Assembly: GCA_964412235.1 (NCBI GenBank)
Contig: CAYPNT010000002.1
Coordinates: 1-64,000 of the forward strand
Direction: 5' to 3'
Length of the DNA: 64,000 nucleotides
DNA from: JAYZQT01 sp964412235
GTDB lineage: Bacteria > Pseudomonadota > Alphaproteobacteria > MPNO01 > UBA830
Shown here: positions 1-10,100 of the stretch, piece by piece
Numbering within the stretch: the stretch's first letter is position 1
How the letters are laid out: each line of letters opens with the position of its first letter
Translations under genes and position numbers: made by a program
Notes under the pieces: generated by a model
Database searches by the model: none
The model's input: only the letters and a program-made list of their open reading frames with translations
What the model was told of the DNA's origin: nothing

Positions 1-43
1 GAAAGGATAAATAATCAATAAGTTATTGTTTTTATTGACTAAA

Positions 44-134
44 TGGCGGAGGGAGTGGGATTCGAACCCACGATACGGGGTAACCGCATACACGCTTTCC
101 AAGCGTGCGCCTTCAGCCACTCGGCCATCCCTCC
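44..134 (-). tRNA. tRNA-Ser (anticodon GGA)
   Basis: Read on the minus strand, the gene begins with GGAGGGATGGCCGAGTGGC and ends in TCCCTCC, a G discriminator and an encoded CCA. The 7-bp acceptor stem pairs perfectly. The D arm, the T arm (GGTTCGAATCC) and an anticodon loop CTTGGAAA are all visible, giving anticodon GGA for serine UCC/UCU codons. The long variable arm of a class II tRNA (ATGCGGTTACCCCGTAT region) supports serine. The length of 91 nt including CCA is usual for tRNA-Ser. Confidence 0.97.
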
Positions 135-144
135 GTGGCGCCGG

Positions 145-173
145 ATAATGCCGAAGCCGCTCAAGCGATGCAA
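145..173 (-). promoter_or_regulatory. candidate promoter of the tRNA-Ser gene
   Basis: On the minus strand a TTGCAT hexamer (168-173) is separated by 17 nt from CATTAT (145-150). The latter lies about 11 nt upstream of the tRNA 5' end, where a housekeeping-sigma promoter is expected. This is a match by eye to the -35/-10 consensus only. Confidence 0.4.
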
Positions 174-266
174 CAGCAACATCGGGGCAGAACCAACATC
201 AATTTATGCTCACGAACAAATGTATTAAAATAGAGCACGTCAAAGGGTTTAAAGTAAAATGAGTTT

Positions 267-590
267 ATGAAACTTGTACGCATTTTCTGGTGGATAATTT
301 TAGGGGCGGGACTAGTTCTAGGGCTGAATGATATTCTAAATGTTCTGCAAAACCAGCACATTCAAAGTAAATCCGCCGGAGAAATATGGTTCTTATTAGA
401 TCAGGCATTGGGCAGTAGCTCCCTGAACACTACCCAAGCAATTATCCAGAGATATATTTGGGCACCACTTTGGACAAACTTAGTACAGGAAATACTGCTT
501 TTTCCCGCTTGTCTTGTACTTATTATTATGGGGGCATTGGGCAGTTGGATATTTCGAAAACGCCGCATGAAAGGAGGATTCCGGCAATAA
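267..590 (+). CDS. small two-helix membrane protein, function unknown
   Basis: Encodes 107 residues that I do not recognise as a named family. Two hydrophobic segments are visible: residues about 6-24 (FWWIILGAGLVLGL) and about 76-95 (LLFPACLVLIIMGALGSWIF). The second is followed by a strongly basic tail (RKRRMKGGFRQ), suggesting a cytoplasmic C terminus. The middle contains a Trp-rich amphipathic stretch (QRYIWAPLWTNLV). The gene lies between a tRNA-Ser gene and convergent lepA, with only 11 bp to the lepA stop. The membrane-protein character and lack of overlap with neighbours argue for a real gene. No enzyme motif is present. Confidence 0.65.
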   Translation: MKLVRIFWWIILGAGLVLGLNDILNVLQNQHIQSKSAGEIWFLLDQALGSSSLNTTQAIIQRYIWAPLWTNLVQEILLFPACLVLIIMGALGSWIFRKRRMKGGFRQ

Positions 591-601
591 GTCCTCAAGG
601 C

Positions 602-2404
602 CTATTCGTCTCCTATGCGTAAAGCCTCGATAAAAGCGGATTGTGGGATGTCTACAGCCCCAAATTGACGCATCCGTTTTTTCCCCTCTTTCTGTTTATC
701 AAGTAGTTTCCGTTTACGGCTAATATCACCACCATAACACTTTGCAGTGACATCTTTCCGAATAGCAGAAATGGTCTCACGGGCGATAATTTTTCCGCCT
801 ATCGCTGCCTGGAGAGGAACTTTAAAGAGCTGGCGGGGGATGAGCTCTTTTAGCCTTGCGCAAATTGCACGCCCTCGATGTTCGGCCTGTAGTCTATGGA
901 CAATCATCGATAACGCATCGACCGGTTCGCCGTTAACAAGTATAGAAAGTTTTACTAAATCACCCTGTTCATAGCCGGTCACCTGATAATCAAAACTAGC
1001 ATACCCGCGGCTGACAGATTTTAGACGGTCATAAAAATCAAATACGACCTCGTTAAGCGGCAACTTATACACGAGCATTGCGCGACCGCCAGCGTACGTC
1101 AGTTCCTGTTGAACACCTCGCCTGTCCTCACACAGCTTCAGGATGGCACCGAGGTGTTCGTCCGGAACTAAAATTGTAGCGTTTATCCATGGCTCCTCGA
1201 TCGTATCAATTTTGACGACGTCGGGCATGTCCGCAGGATTATGAAGCTCAATCAAACTGCCATCCGTCTGGCAAATTCGATAAATTACAGACGGCGCAGT
1301 AGTAATTAGATCAAGATCAAATTCCCGATGAAGACGTTCTTGGACTATTTCTAGGTGAAGCAAACCAAGAAAGCCACACCGAAAGCCAAATCCGAGCGCA
1401 GCTGAAGTTTCTGGCTCATATTGAAAGCTACCATCGTTAAGACGAAGTTTTGCGAGACTTTCGCGCAGATCTTCGTAGTCGGCATTATCCACTGGAAAAA
1501 GTCCACAGAAAACGACCGGCACGCTTGGTTTGAAGCCGGGTAGCATTTCCTCCGCTAAATTTTTGTCGCCCGTAATTGTATCCCCGACTTGAGCATCGGC
1601 GACTGTTTTTATTGAGGCTGTTATAAAACCGACTTCGCCAGGTCCCAATTCATGAATATCCTTTCGTTTTGGGGTGAAAATACCGACGACGTCCACCTGA
1701 TGGGTAGCGCCAGTCCCCATCATGCGAATTTTCATACCTTTCCGTAAGACCCCGTCGCGCACCCGCACCAAAACCACCACACCGAGATAGGGATCATACC
1801 AAGAATCGACAAGCATGGCCTTTAAGGGTGCATCCTGATTGCCGGTCGGCGGTGGTATCCGCTGCACCAACGCTTCGAGCACGTCGGTCACACCTTCACC
1901 GGTTTTAGCGGAAACCGCTAATGCCCCCGCACTATCCAAGCCAATCACGTCTTCAATTTCACTGCGAACTCGATCCGGCTCCGCTGCGGGCAAATCAATC
2001 TTATTAAGTATCGGAATTATTTCATGATCGGCGTCCACCGCCAGGTAAGAGTTGGCGAGCGTTTGCGCTTCTACTCCTTGACTGGCATCAACTACTAAAA
2101 GTGACCCCTCGCAAGCCGCTAATGACCTCGAAACTTCATAAGTAAAATCAACATGGCCTGGTGTATCCATCAAATTAAGTTGATAAGTTTCTCCATTAAG
2201 CGCTTCATACATTAGGCGAACGGTCTGGGCCTTAATCGTAATGCCCCGTTCGCGTTCGATATCCATGGTATCAAGCATTTGTTCTTTTAGCTCGCGTATC
2301 TCCACACCTCCGCATTCTTGAATTAAACGGTCCGCTAAGGTCGATTTTCCATGATCTATGTGGGCAATAATTGCGAAATTTCGAATATGCGTGAGCTCTT
2401 TCAT
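602..2404 (-). CDS. lepA: elongation factor 4 (LepA), back-translocating ribosomal GTPase
   Basis: 600 residues, the full family length. The GTPase domain opens with the P-loop AHIDHGKST (about 14-22), followed by DTPGHVDF (G3) and NKIDLP (G4). Domain II, the EF-G-like domains and the EF4-specific C terminus (SRKRKLLDKQKEGKKRMRQ) follow; the last distinguishes it from EF-G and TypA. EF4 binds the ribosome and can reverse translocation under ionic or stress conditions. The start lies 12 bp after the pheT stop with no strong Shine-Dalgarno, so it probably belongs to the tail of the rpmI-rplT-pheS-pheT transcription unit. Confidence 0.98.
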   Translation of the reverse strand: MKELTHIRNFAIIAHIDHGKSTLADRLIQECGGVEIRELKEQMLDTMDIERERGITIKAQTVRLMYEALNGETYQLNLMDTPGHVDFTYEVSRSLAACEGSLLVVDASQGVEAQTLANSYLAVDADHEIIPILNKIDLPAAEPDRVRSEIEDVIGLDSAGALAVSAKTGEGVTDVLEALVQRIPPPTGNQDAPLKAMLVDSWYDPYLGVVVLVRVRDGVLRKGMKIRMMGTGATHQVDVVGIFTPKRKDIHELGPGEVGFITASIKTVADAQVGDTITGDKNLAEEMLPGFKPSVPVVFCGLFPVDNADYEDLRESLAKLRLNDGSFQYEPETSAALGFGFRCGFLGLLHLEIVQERLHREFDLDLITTAPSVIYRICQTDGSLIELHNPADMPDVVKIDTIEEPWINATILVPDEHLGAILKLCEDRRGVQQELTYAGGRAMLVYKLPLNEVVFDFYDRLKSVSRGYASFDYQVTGYEQGDLVKLSILVNGEPVDALSMIVHRLQAEHRGRAICARLKELIPRQLFKVPLQAAIGGKIIARETISAIRKDVTAKCYGGDISRKRKLLDKQKEGKKRMRQFGAVDIPQSAFIEALRIGDE

Positions 2405-2416
2405 AAGAAGCTATTT

Positions 2417-4822
2417 TTAATCCCGTAGTGTTCCACCGGTGCGCTTGTTTACACCGCCCGTGATTTTTTCGGAGACCATGCTAATTTGCTGATCCGTAAG
2501 CGTCGCTTCGACCGGTTGCAGCACAACTGAAATTGCGATCGATTTTTTTCCGTCCCCAACACGGTCACCTTCATAAACATCGAAGACAGTGACGGCCCCA
2601 ACAAGTTTCTTATCCGCGGCACGGGCTGCACGAACAACGTCTTCAGCGTTAACTTCCTCATCAACCACAAAGGCAAAATCACGATGTACTGCCTGAAAGG
2701 GAGAAAGATTAAGCAACGGGCGTGCTGCTGCTCTTTTTTTCTTTGGCACAGGAACGTGTTCGATATTCACTGAAAATCCAACATAAGAATTTTGGAGATC
2801 CATCGCCCCTAAAACCGCGGGATGGAGGTCGCCGAATGTTGCGAGAACCGCAGATCCAAGTCGAAACACTCCCGATCGTCCAGGATGGAACCATGAAGGA
2901 GCATCCGTCGTAAGTTGCAATTTATCAACGGGAGCCCCAGCAGCCTCAAGCACACTTATGGTGTCGGCCTTAGCATCCCATGCATCGGCTCCACGCGGCT
3001 TAATACTCCAGTGTCTGCTACTATTGATACTAGAACGAACCCCTGCCGCTACGACGGTCTGTCCCTCAACGTCATCGCTGGCATATTCAGGACCAAGTTC
3101 AAAGAGCGCAATATCGGTGTTTCCCCGATCTTCATTTCTGCACGCCGCGTCAAGGAGATTAGGGAATATTGACGGCCGCATTACATCTAAATCAGCAGAT
3201 ATAGGATTATCAATCACCAAACCTGCAGCCGAGAATCCGAATAAATCAGCAGTCTCCCTCTTCATGAACGAAAAAGTACCCGCCTCTGTCATGCCGCGGG
3301 CAGCGAGTATACGCCGGGCCGCTAACTCTCTTCGTTTAAGAACCGACCAAGCTGAACTAGCGACTGTTTGTTCTCTTCGCAGGGGAACTACAGGGATTTT
3401 TTCGTATCCGTGTATCCGAAGAACCTCCTCCACTATGTCCGCCTCCCCGTCTATATCTTGGCGCCAGGGGGGTGGCGTTGTTCTTAAACTTTCGCCTTCA
3501 TCAACCGGGTCAAAGCCCAGGTCAGTTAGAATTTTAAATTGTTTTTTTGGCGGAACCTTCACACCACCGAGATCCCAAATACGCTTCTTTCGCAGATTTA
3601 CAATCCGTTTCGACGCTGGAATTTCGCCAGCGGTGGAGATAAGGGAGTTTTCACCACCACAGATCGTGTGGATCATTTCAGTTGCAACGTGAACTCCCCA
3701 ATCAGCACTTTGAGGATCCACACCACGTTCAAAACGATAACGAGCGTCGGACATAATTCCAAGTTTGCGACCGGTCGTCGCGGTACGAACCTCGTCAAAT
3801 AATGCTACTTCGAGGAACACGTCTGTGGTTTTTTCACTAACCCCAGAAGCTGAACCTCCCATAATTCCGCCTATTGCTTGAACTCCGTTATCGTCCGCAA
3901 TAACGGTCATAGTTTGATCCAACAGGTACTCTTCCCCATCCAAAGCGGCAACCTTTTCCCCAGGCCGCGCAAGTCGCATCGTGAGGTTACCGGACAATAG
4001 TTTAGCATCAAAGACATGCAGAGGACGGGCCTGATCAAAGGTAATGTAATTAGTAATATCTACCAATGCGGAAATCGGGCGCAGGCCGATAGCTCGCAAT
4101 CGTTCTTTCAGCCACGACGGACTGGAACCATTATTAAGATTCCGAAAGTATCGCCCTACGACCAAAGGACAGGCATCTTCTGTCTCGTTGGTAAAATTAC
4201 GCTTCCACTTGATGGGCGACTGAAAGGTCCCATCAAACCTCTTGGTGTCACTTGGTTTTAACTTACCCATACCGGCAGCCGCGAGATCTCTAGCGATACC
4301 CCGGACCCCCGAACAATCTTGGCGATTGGGTGTCAACGCAACATCTATCACGGGGTCGCTAAGACCCATTGCCAACGGAGCTGGCGTTCCTATCGCAGGG
4401 TCATTCTTAAGATCGACTATGCCTTCGTGGTCATCGGAAATGCCCATTTCCCGCTCCGACAACAGCATTCCATTCGAGTCTTCGCCTCTAATTTTGCTTT
4501 TTTTCAGAGTGAGATCTATACCCGGAATAAAGGTTCCGGGAGGAGCAAATATTCCCTTTAATCCAGGTCTCACATTTGGCGCTCCACAAACTACCTGTAC
4601 GGGTTCCCCGTCACCATAGTCAACTAAACAGAGCTGCAACCTGTCCGCGCTTGGATGTTTCTTTGTCGAAATTACCTTCCCGACCTTGAAAGACTGCAAA
4701 CGTTCCCCGCGGTCTTCAACACTCTCTACTTCCAGGCCAATCATAGAGAGTGTTTCAACAATACTAGATAACGGATGGTTTGTATCGAGGTGATCTTTGA
4801 GCCAATCGAATGTAAATTTCAT
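2417..4822 (-). CDS. pheT: phenylalanyl-tRNA synthetase beta subunit
   Basis: 801 residues, close to the usual bacterial PheT length of about 795. The N-terminal tRNA-binding EMAP-like domain (GKVISTKKHPSADRLQLCLV, about 48-67) is followed by the B3/B4 editing domain, the B5 domain and a C-terminal ferredoxin-like anticodon-binding domain (FQAVHRDFAFVVDEEV near residue 710). With PheS it forms the alpha2-beta2 enzyme that charges tRNA-Phe; the beta subunit edits Tyr-tRNA-Phe. Its ATG overlaps the pheS stop by 4 bp, indicating translational coupling. Confidence 0.98.
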   Translation of the reverse strand: MKFTFDWLKDHLDTNHPLSSIVETLSMIGLEVESVEDRGERLQSFKVGKVISTKKHPSADRLQLCLVDYGDGEPVQVVCGAPNVRPGLKGIFAPPGTFIPGIDLTLKKSKIRGEDSNGMLLSEREMGISDDHEGIVDLKNDPAIGTPAPLAMGLSDPVIDVALTPNRQDCSGVRGIARDLAAAGMGKLKPSDTKRFDGTFQSPIKWKRNFTNETEDACPLVVGRYFRNLNNGSSPSWLKERLRAIGLRPISALVDITNYITFDQARPLHVFDAKLLSGNLTMRLARPGEKVAALDGEEYLLDQTMTVIADDNGVQAIGGIMGGSASGVSEKTTDVFLEVALFDEVRTATTGRKLGIMSDARYRFERGVDPQSADWGVHVATEMIHTICGGENSLISTAGEIPASKRIVNLRKKRIWDLGGVKVPPKKQFKILTDLGFDPVDEGESLRTTPPPWRQDIDGEADIVEEVLRIHGYEKIPVVPLRREQTVASSAWSVLKRRELAARRILAARGMTEAGTFSFMKRETADLFGFSAAGLVIDNPISADLDVMRPSIFPNLLDAACRNEDRGNTDIALFELGPEYASDDVEGQTVVAAGVRSSINSSRHWSIKPRGADAWDAKADTISVLEAAGAPVDKLQLTTDAPSWFHPGRSGVFRLGSAVLATFGDLHPAVLGAMDLQNSYVGFSVNIEHVPVPKKKRAAARPLLNLSPFQAVHRDFAFVVDEEVNAEDVVRAARAADKKLVGAVTVFDVYEGDRVGDGKKSIAISVVLQPVEATLTDQQISMVSEKITGGVNKRTGGTLRD

Positions 4823-5892
4823 GGGACGAGACCCACCGCCACGTTGGGAATATCAAGTGGCACAAAACCATAGTGTTTCAACCATCGAATATCGGATTCA
4901 TAAAAAGTTCTCAGATCGGGAATGCCATACTTAAGCATAGCTGCACGTTCAATTCCCATCCCAAACGCAAAACCCTGATATTTAGTAGAATCTATACCGC
5001 AATTTTCTAGTACATGGGGATTAACCATCCCGCATCCGAGTATTTCAAGCCAACTAGCACCCCGCCCAATGGTAAGGCCGCCGTCCACTCGAGAACACCC
5101 TATATCCACTTCAGCCGATGGCTCCGTAAATGGAAAATAGGATGGTCTAAAGCGCACAGGAAGATCATCTACATCGAAAAACGCTCGGCAAAATTCTATC
5201 AAACAGCCTTTTAAGTGTCCCATGTGAGTGCTTTCATCTATAACCAGTCCCTCAATTTGATGAAACATGGGTGAATGAGTGGCATCGTGGTCCGCTCTAA
5301 ATGTGCGCCCGGGTACAACTATGCGTATTGGGGGGTCCTCACGCATCATAGTCCTAATCTGGACAGGCGATGTATGCGTTCGCAGTACTTTTCTTTCGCC
5401 GGTTTCATCGGGAGACAAATAAAACGTATCATGATCCTGACGGGCCGGATGTTCGGGTGGAATATTCAATGCTGTGAAGTTGTTAAAATCAGTCTCTATG
5501 TGAGGACCATCTTCAACCGCAAAACCCATCTCGCAGAATATTGCTACCATTTCTTCTATGGTCTGGCTGATCGGGTGTATTTTTCCTTGAGCTACAGGGC
5601 TCCCCGGCAGCGTTAGATCAATTTTATCCTGGCTTAGGCGAGCATCCAACAATTCTTCTTCAAGCTTTTGTTTCCGGTTTTCAATAGCCTCGCCCAGTTC
5701 GTCCTTTATGATATTAAGCTTTTGGCCCGTCTCGCGTCGTATATCAGGCGGCAAATTACCGATTCCCTTGACCATCGTTGTAACAGTTCCAGACTTTCCC
5801 AGGATTGAAACACGTAAAGTTTCGAGTTCAGTTGGGCCTGCACTCTTCACTTGGTCTAGTAATTCGGCCTTTAATTGATCAAGATTTTCCAT
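4819..5892 (-). CDS. pheS: phenylalanyl-tRNA synthetase alpha subunit
   Basis: 357 residues, a normal length. An N-terminal coiled-coil tRNA-binding arm (about 1-90) precedes the class II catalytic core. The core contains HPISQTIEEM, HTSPVQIRTM (motif 2 region) and motif 3 GFAFGMGIERAAMLKYGI near the C terminus. It activates phenylalanine with ATP and transfers it to tRNA-Phe. It lies 60 bp downstream of rplT and overlaps pheT by 4 bp. Confidence 0.98.
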   Translation of the reverse strand: MENLDQLKAELLDQVKSAGPTELETLRVSILGKSGTVTTMVKGIGNLPPDIRRETGQKLNIIKDELGEAIENRKQKLEEELLDARLSQDKIDLTLPGSPVAQGKIHPISQTIEEMVAIFCEMGFAVEDGPHIETDFNNFTALNIPPEHPARQDHDTFYLSPDETGERKVLRTHTSPVQIRTMMREDPPIRIVVPGRTFRADHDATHSPMFHQIEGLVIDESTHMGHLKGCLIEFCRAFFDVDDLPVRFRPSYFPFTEPSAEVDIGCSRVDGGLTIGRGASWLEILGCGMVNPHVLENCGIDSTKYQGFAFGMGIERAAMLKYGIPDLRTFYESDIRWLKHYGFVPLDIPNVAVGLVP

Positions 5893-5952
5893 AGTAATCG
5901 ACCAGCCCAGTCATAACTGGCCACTCCAAAAATTCATTACAAAAATTTCCGC

Positions 5953-6318
5953 TTAATTGGCGGTATTTAGGGCAGCCTTAACCTGTTCTACCACAACCCC
6001 GAAATCGTTGGGTTCCCGGGCTGCAAGATCTGCTAATACCTTCCGGTCCAGCTCAATCCCGGCTTTGTTCAAACCATGTATAAATTGCGAATAGGTTAGA
6101 CCATGTTGTCGCGCGCCAGCATTAATCCGCTGGATCCACAGTGCGCGAAAATTTCGTTTTTTAACCCTTCGATCACGGTAGGCATATTGTCCGGCCTTTT
6201 CTACCTTCTCAACCGCAACACGAAAAACCTTTGAGTTTCGCCCGCGATACCCTTTAGCTTTTTTTAGAACTTTTTTATGTCTAGCATGGGTAGTAACACC
6301 ACGTTTAACTCGAGCCAT
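5953..6318 (-). CDS. rplT: 50S ribosomal protein L20
   Basis: 121 residues, very basic in the N-terminal half (ARVKRGVTTHARHKKVLKKA, about 2-21), with the typical L20 core RALWIQRINAGARQHGLTYS. L20 binds 23S rRNA domain I early in 50S assembly and in many bacteria autoregulates its operon. The start lies 15 bp after rpmI with a good Shine-Dalgarno (AGGAGA). The usual upstream partner infC is not in this window. Confidence 0.98.
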   Translation of the reverse strand: MARVKRGVTTHARHKKVLKKAKGYRGRNSKVFRVAVEKVEKAGQYAYRDRRVKKRNFRALWIQRINAGARQHGLTYSQFIHGLNKAGIELDRKVLADLAAREPNDFGVVVEQVKAALNTAN

Positions 6319-6333
6319 AAGACTTCTCCTTTA

Positions 6334-6531
6334 TCACGCGTACGGTAAATATGACTTTACAATGCGCGCGTCGGCGTCAGCCATGATCTGAGTGCCGCGG
6401 GAATTTCTCTTCATTTTTTGTGAACGCTTACGAAGATTATGACGCTTTTTTGCGAAGTTAGACCGGACTTTTCCAGTCGCCGTGGTACGGAAACGCTTTT
6501 TAGCACCGCTTTTAGACTTCAGCTTGGGCAT
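6334..6531 (-). CDS. rpmI: 50S ribosomal protein L35
   Basis: 65 residues with the family signature MPKLKSKSGAKKRFRTTATG and a Lys/Arg-rich body. It is the first gene of the unit rpmI-rplT-pheS-pheT(-lepA). AAAGGAG sits about 6 nt before the ATG. A candidate promoter lies about 100 bp upstream. In many bacteria infC precedes rpmI; here the upstream gene is trxA. Confidence 0.97.
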   Translation of the reverse strand: MPKLKSKSGAKKRFRTTATGKVRSNFAKKRHNLRKRSQKMKRNSRGTQIMADADARIVKSYLPYA

Positions 6532-6631
6532 TTTTGTCTCCTTTTACATCGCATTAGGCTAATTATGCGGAAAACATCCTAGCAGCCGCGGCATGCCCTC
6601 TTTAGCCGGACCACTTGCTTTGAGGCGCCGG

Positions 6632-6660
6632 TTTATACCTAGTCACTAGCACAAGCGCAA
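6632..6660 (-). promoter_or_regulatory. candidate promoter of the rpmI-rplT-pheS-pheT operon
   Basis: On the minus strand TTGCGC (6655-6660) and TATAAA (6632-6637) are exactly 17 bp apart, within the 188-bp gap between trxA and rpmI. Transcription starting near 6625 would give a leader of roughly 90 nt ahead of rpmI, long enough for L20-type control, although I see no clear pseudoknot. Assigned by eye only. Confidence 0.45.
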
Positions 6661-6719
6661 GAGTAACGAAAACCTTTACCCCAACCTAAGTAATTTTTCA
6701 CGATACAGTTTGTTCCGAG

Positions 6720-7040
6720 CTACACCGCTGTTTCAATCCATTCTACAATTTTACTCTTTGGAAGCGCCCCAACCTTGGTCGCTGCGACTTCCCCGTCCTT
6801 GAATAAAATCAAGGTTGGGATGCCGCGAACACCATACTTAGACGGCGTCATGGGATTTTCATCAATATTTACCTTTGCGACAGTTATCGCATCTGCCATT
6901 TCTTCCGATATTTCTTCCAACGATGGCCCAATTTGCTTACAAGGCCCACACCACTCAGCCCAAAAATCAACTAGAACGGGGCCCTCTGCACCGAGCACTT
7001 CGACTTCGAATGAATCATCCGAGACTGCTTTACTGGTCAT
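6720..7040 (-). CDS. trxA: thioredoxin
   Basis: 106 residues from the chosen ATG. The redox motif WCGPC is at 30-34 in the context VLVDFWAEWCGPCK, and the cis-Pro loop GIPTLILFKDG follows. Thioredoxin reduces cytoplasmic disulfides using electrons from thioredoxin reductase. Starts at 7070 or 7055 are also in frame and would add 10 or 5 residues. I prefer 7040 because MTSKAVSDDSFE lines up with usual alphaproteobacterial thioredoxin N termini and GGAAGTG lies just upstream. It follows addA, as in many alphaproteobacteria. Confidence 0.95.
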   Translation of the reverse strand: MTSKAVSDDSFEVEVLGAEGPVLVDFWAEWCGPCKQIGPSLEEISEEMADAITVAKVNIDENPMTPSKYGVRGIPTLILFKDGEVAATKVGALPKSKIVEWIETAV

Positions 7041-7146
7041 CACATTCACTTCCATTGTTAGAAATTTCACTAATACACAAGGTAACCAATAATCATTAAT
7101 AAACTTTAATGATACTGTTTAAAGGTAAGGTGACCATATTTGAGGG

Positions 7147-10100
7147 TCAAGGCACATATCCGGATAATAGCTGCTTATCCAGAACCATTAATGTTGGGCC
7201 ATTCGTCCAGATTATCATGCACTCAATATTTTGATTATTATAAATTTTTTCAAGCAACGTACGATAAATTGCTACCTGACGCAGGTAATCTTCGGGCACA
7301 CCATCAACCGAAACCGGCGGCAATCGATTCGTCTTGAAATCTAGAATTTTTATAATTTTCTTGTCAACCACTACCCGGTCTATACGCCCAGAGACTGGAA
7401 CACTATTTAAAACTCCAACAATTGGAACTTCAGCTCTAGATGAAGGACCAAAAAGGGAGCGACAAATGGGATCATTCATCACACCCATAGTCTCTGTGAC
7501 GATTAACTCAATCTGATTCTTCGACAATCCATATATTGGTCGTTCCAGAAAGTTTCGAGCGGAAATCTCCCGGCGTTTTTCTGAAAGGTTTGGAAGGAAT
7601 TGCAAAAGCTGGTGGATAAGCAAACCACGCTGAAAATATTCCTCTTCTTCTGCACGCAACAGCGGTTGGATATCCGCTTGCTCTGATTCCCCAAGAGACG
7701 GGGTCAGCGTTTTAGCCACTTCGGCTTCCCTCGGTGCGGGAGTATCCACCCAGCTTGGTATGTCAGAAAATTCGTCGCTGTTTTCTTTTTCATCAATACA
7801 CTGATCCGGTTTTTCGGTCTGCGGTGTTTCAAGCCGCAGCCCTTCTCCCTCCCAAATAAAATTTGGATCAGTTCCGGCCCCGGTAGGGGATATAAAATTA
7901 AAGGATTTGGCGAGCGGCTCCAGGCCGCGATGCACTAAATTCCACCAGGACGCGTCCGGCACTTTTGGGTGATTGCTATACCCCGCAACATAAAGCCTAT
8001 CTTGTGCCCGGGTCATACCCACGTAGAGGAGGCGCCTATATTCCTCATCTTGATGTCGTTGAGAAGCATGGACCAGTTGTTTTGTTTTAAAATCTTGAGT
8101 GCGTGACCGAGGTGACCATATAAAAATTTCACCATTTTGCGAGGGGAGACTAAGCGTTTTATCCAATTCTGTATTTCCCCAAAGTAAATCGTGAGCCGAA
8201 GTTGGTGTTTGCACAGTATCAGCGAGTATTACGATGGGTGCCTGCAGTCCTTTTGCACCGTGCACGGTCATCACACGCACCTCATCGAGCACCCCTTGAT
8301 CTAGATCTCGTTTTATTTCTGCCTGTCCTTGTTCAACCCACTGCAAAAAACCTTGAAGAGAAGGGGTATGAGCATTTTCGAAGGAAAGAGAAAGCGAAAG
8401 GAATTCATCAATGGGGTCATTCGCCTCGTGACGCAACCGTGCCAAAAGACTAGCGCGTCCTGCCATTGCACCCAGAACATATGCAAAAAATTCGTAAGGT
8501 GGGGTCATATCGGCTCTCGCGTGTATATCGGCAAGAACTTTGAATGCCTTAGCATAAGCTTCATCGGACTTTCGTTTGCTAGAAAGTGCTCGCCAGACAG
8601 TGCCTTCTCTGCCGTAGCAAAGTTTAAATACCTGTTCCTCACCCCAACCGATCAGCGGTCCTTTAAGAAGAGTGGCAAGGTTTAGGTCATCATCAGGCAT
8701 CAAAGCAAACGTCCCGACTGTAATTAAATCACGCACCGAAATTTGATCCGTGAGAACCATTCGATCGACCCCCGCCACTCTAACCTCATGCGCCTTTAGT
8801 TCGTGAATTAAGGTATCCACAAAATCTGTTCGACGTCGAACGAGGATCATAATATCTCCAGGGCATATGGGTCTGTCCGCACCCGAAAGCCTCTCGCCCT
8901 CACGCAACCAACGACTTATTGTCGCGGCAATCCCATAAGCAAGCTTCCTAACGGGTCGAATGATATTCTTGCGTGTTTCCGCGACCGCAAAGTCTGGATC
9001 TTCCTCTCTATCAACAGGTGTCACAGGAGGCCAGACTTCTACTAAACCGGCCTGGCCATTTCGATGGGCGGTGTGTTCGATAGTGCTGGATGTCACACCT
9101 TTTCGAACGTCTCCATCCAAGAAAACAGCGTCGACCGCCTGAAGAACAGCCGGCGTCGAGCGAAAAGAAACATCTAAAGGAACGGTGCACCACTCCTGTC
9201 CAACCGCCTTCGCTTTATCTGCAAAATATTCGTTCATATTTTCGAATTCATAGGGTGCAGCACCCTGAAAACTGAAGATCGACTGCTTTTCATCCCCTAC
9301 AGCAAATATAGTTCGGGCGGTCCTACTGGCATTTTCGCCGGAGAAAAATTCATCTACAATTGATCTAACAACAGCCCATTGATCAGCATTGCTATCCTGG
9401 GCTTCGTCAATAAGAACGTGATCAATCCCGCCGTCCAATTTATAGAGCACCCAGGAAGCTGAGTTTTCCACCAGGGCCCGAGCCTTTAAGATAAGGTCGT
9501 CATAATCAAGCAAAGCATTTTGTTTTTTATAGCCCTCATAACGACCTATCAATGAGATCGCAATTGTAAGCATTGCTTCCGTGCTTTCTGCGGTCCATAT
9601 TGCCTTTCGCTTCTCAACCAAGGCCCGCACCCGTTCGGCTTCACATTGCAGAATATCGATAATATTCGGATTTTTCTCTGAAATACTTTTACTAATTAAA
9701 TTCAAACGTATGGAATCGTTTCCGGTCAAATAGGTACTCGCGTATGTGTCGAACACCGCCACACGGTTGTCCGGAGAAAACTTGAGCCAAGCGTTTATTT
9801 TTCCACTTTTCTCTTGGTCACGTTTACCACCTTCGCTGAGGAGGTTTGCCGCCTCATAAAGGAGGGCCTCTCTCTGAGCATCAATATCGCAAGCGCTAAA
9901 GAGGAGATGCTGAACTGTATCAACGCTTTTTATGTTTAAGAATGTCCTAACTGCGGCTTTGGTACCTTCTAACCCATTATACGTTGCTATCAGACGCCTT
10001 AAGCGTCCACGATTTGACGATATCGATGCTATTAAATTGGTGAATTCGTTTTCGTGTACCCAGTCTGTAACCACTCGGAGTGCGTCGATCAAGCCGTGGT

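Noticed and set aside
2958..3692. 244-codon open frame antisense to pheT
   Set aside because: It lies wholly within pheT and has low-complexity Ser/Arg composition, so it is a shadow frame.
7092..7113. AT-rich palindrome (ATCATTA/TAATGAT) between trxA and addA as a terminator
   Set aside because: The stem is only A/T and no T-run follows it on the minus strand; more likely chance in AT-rich spacer.
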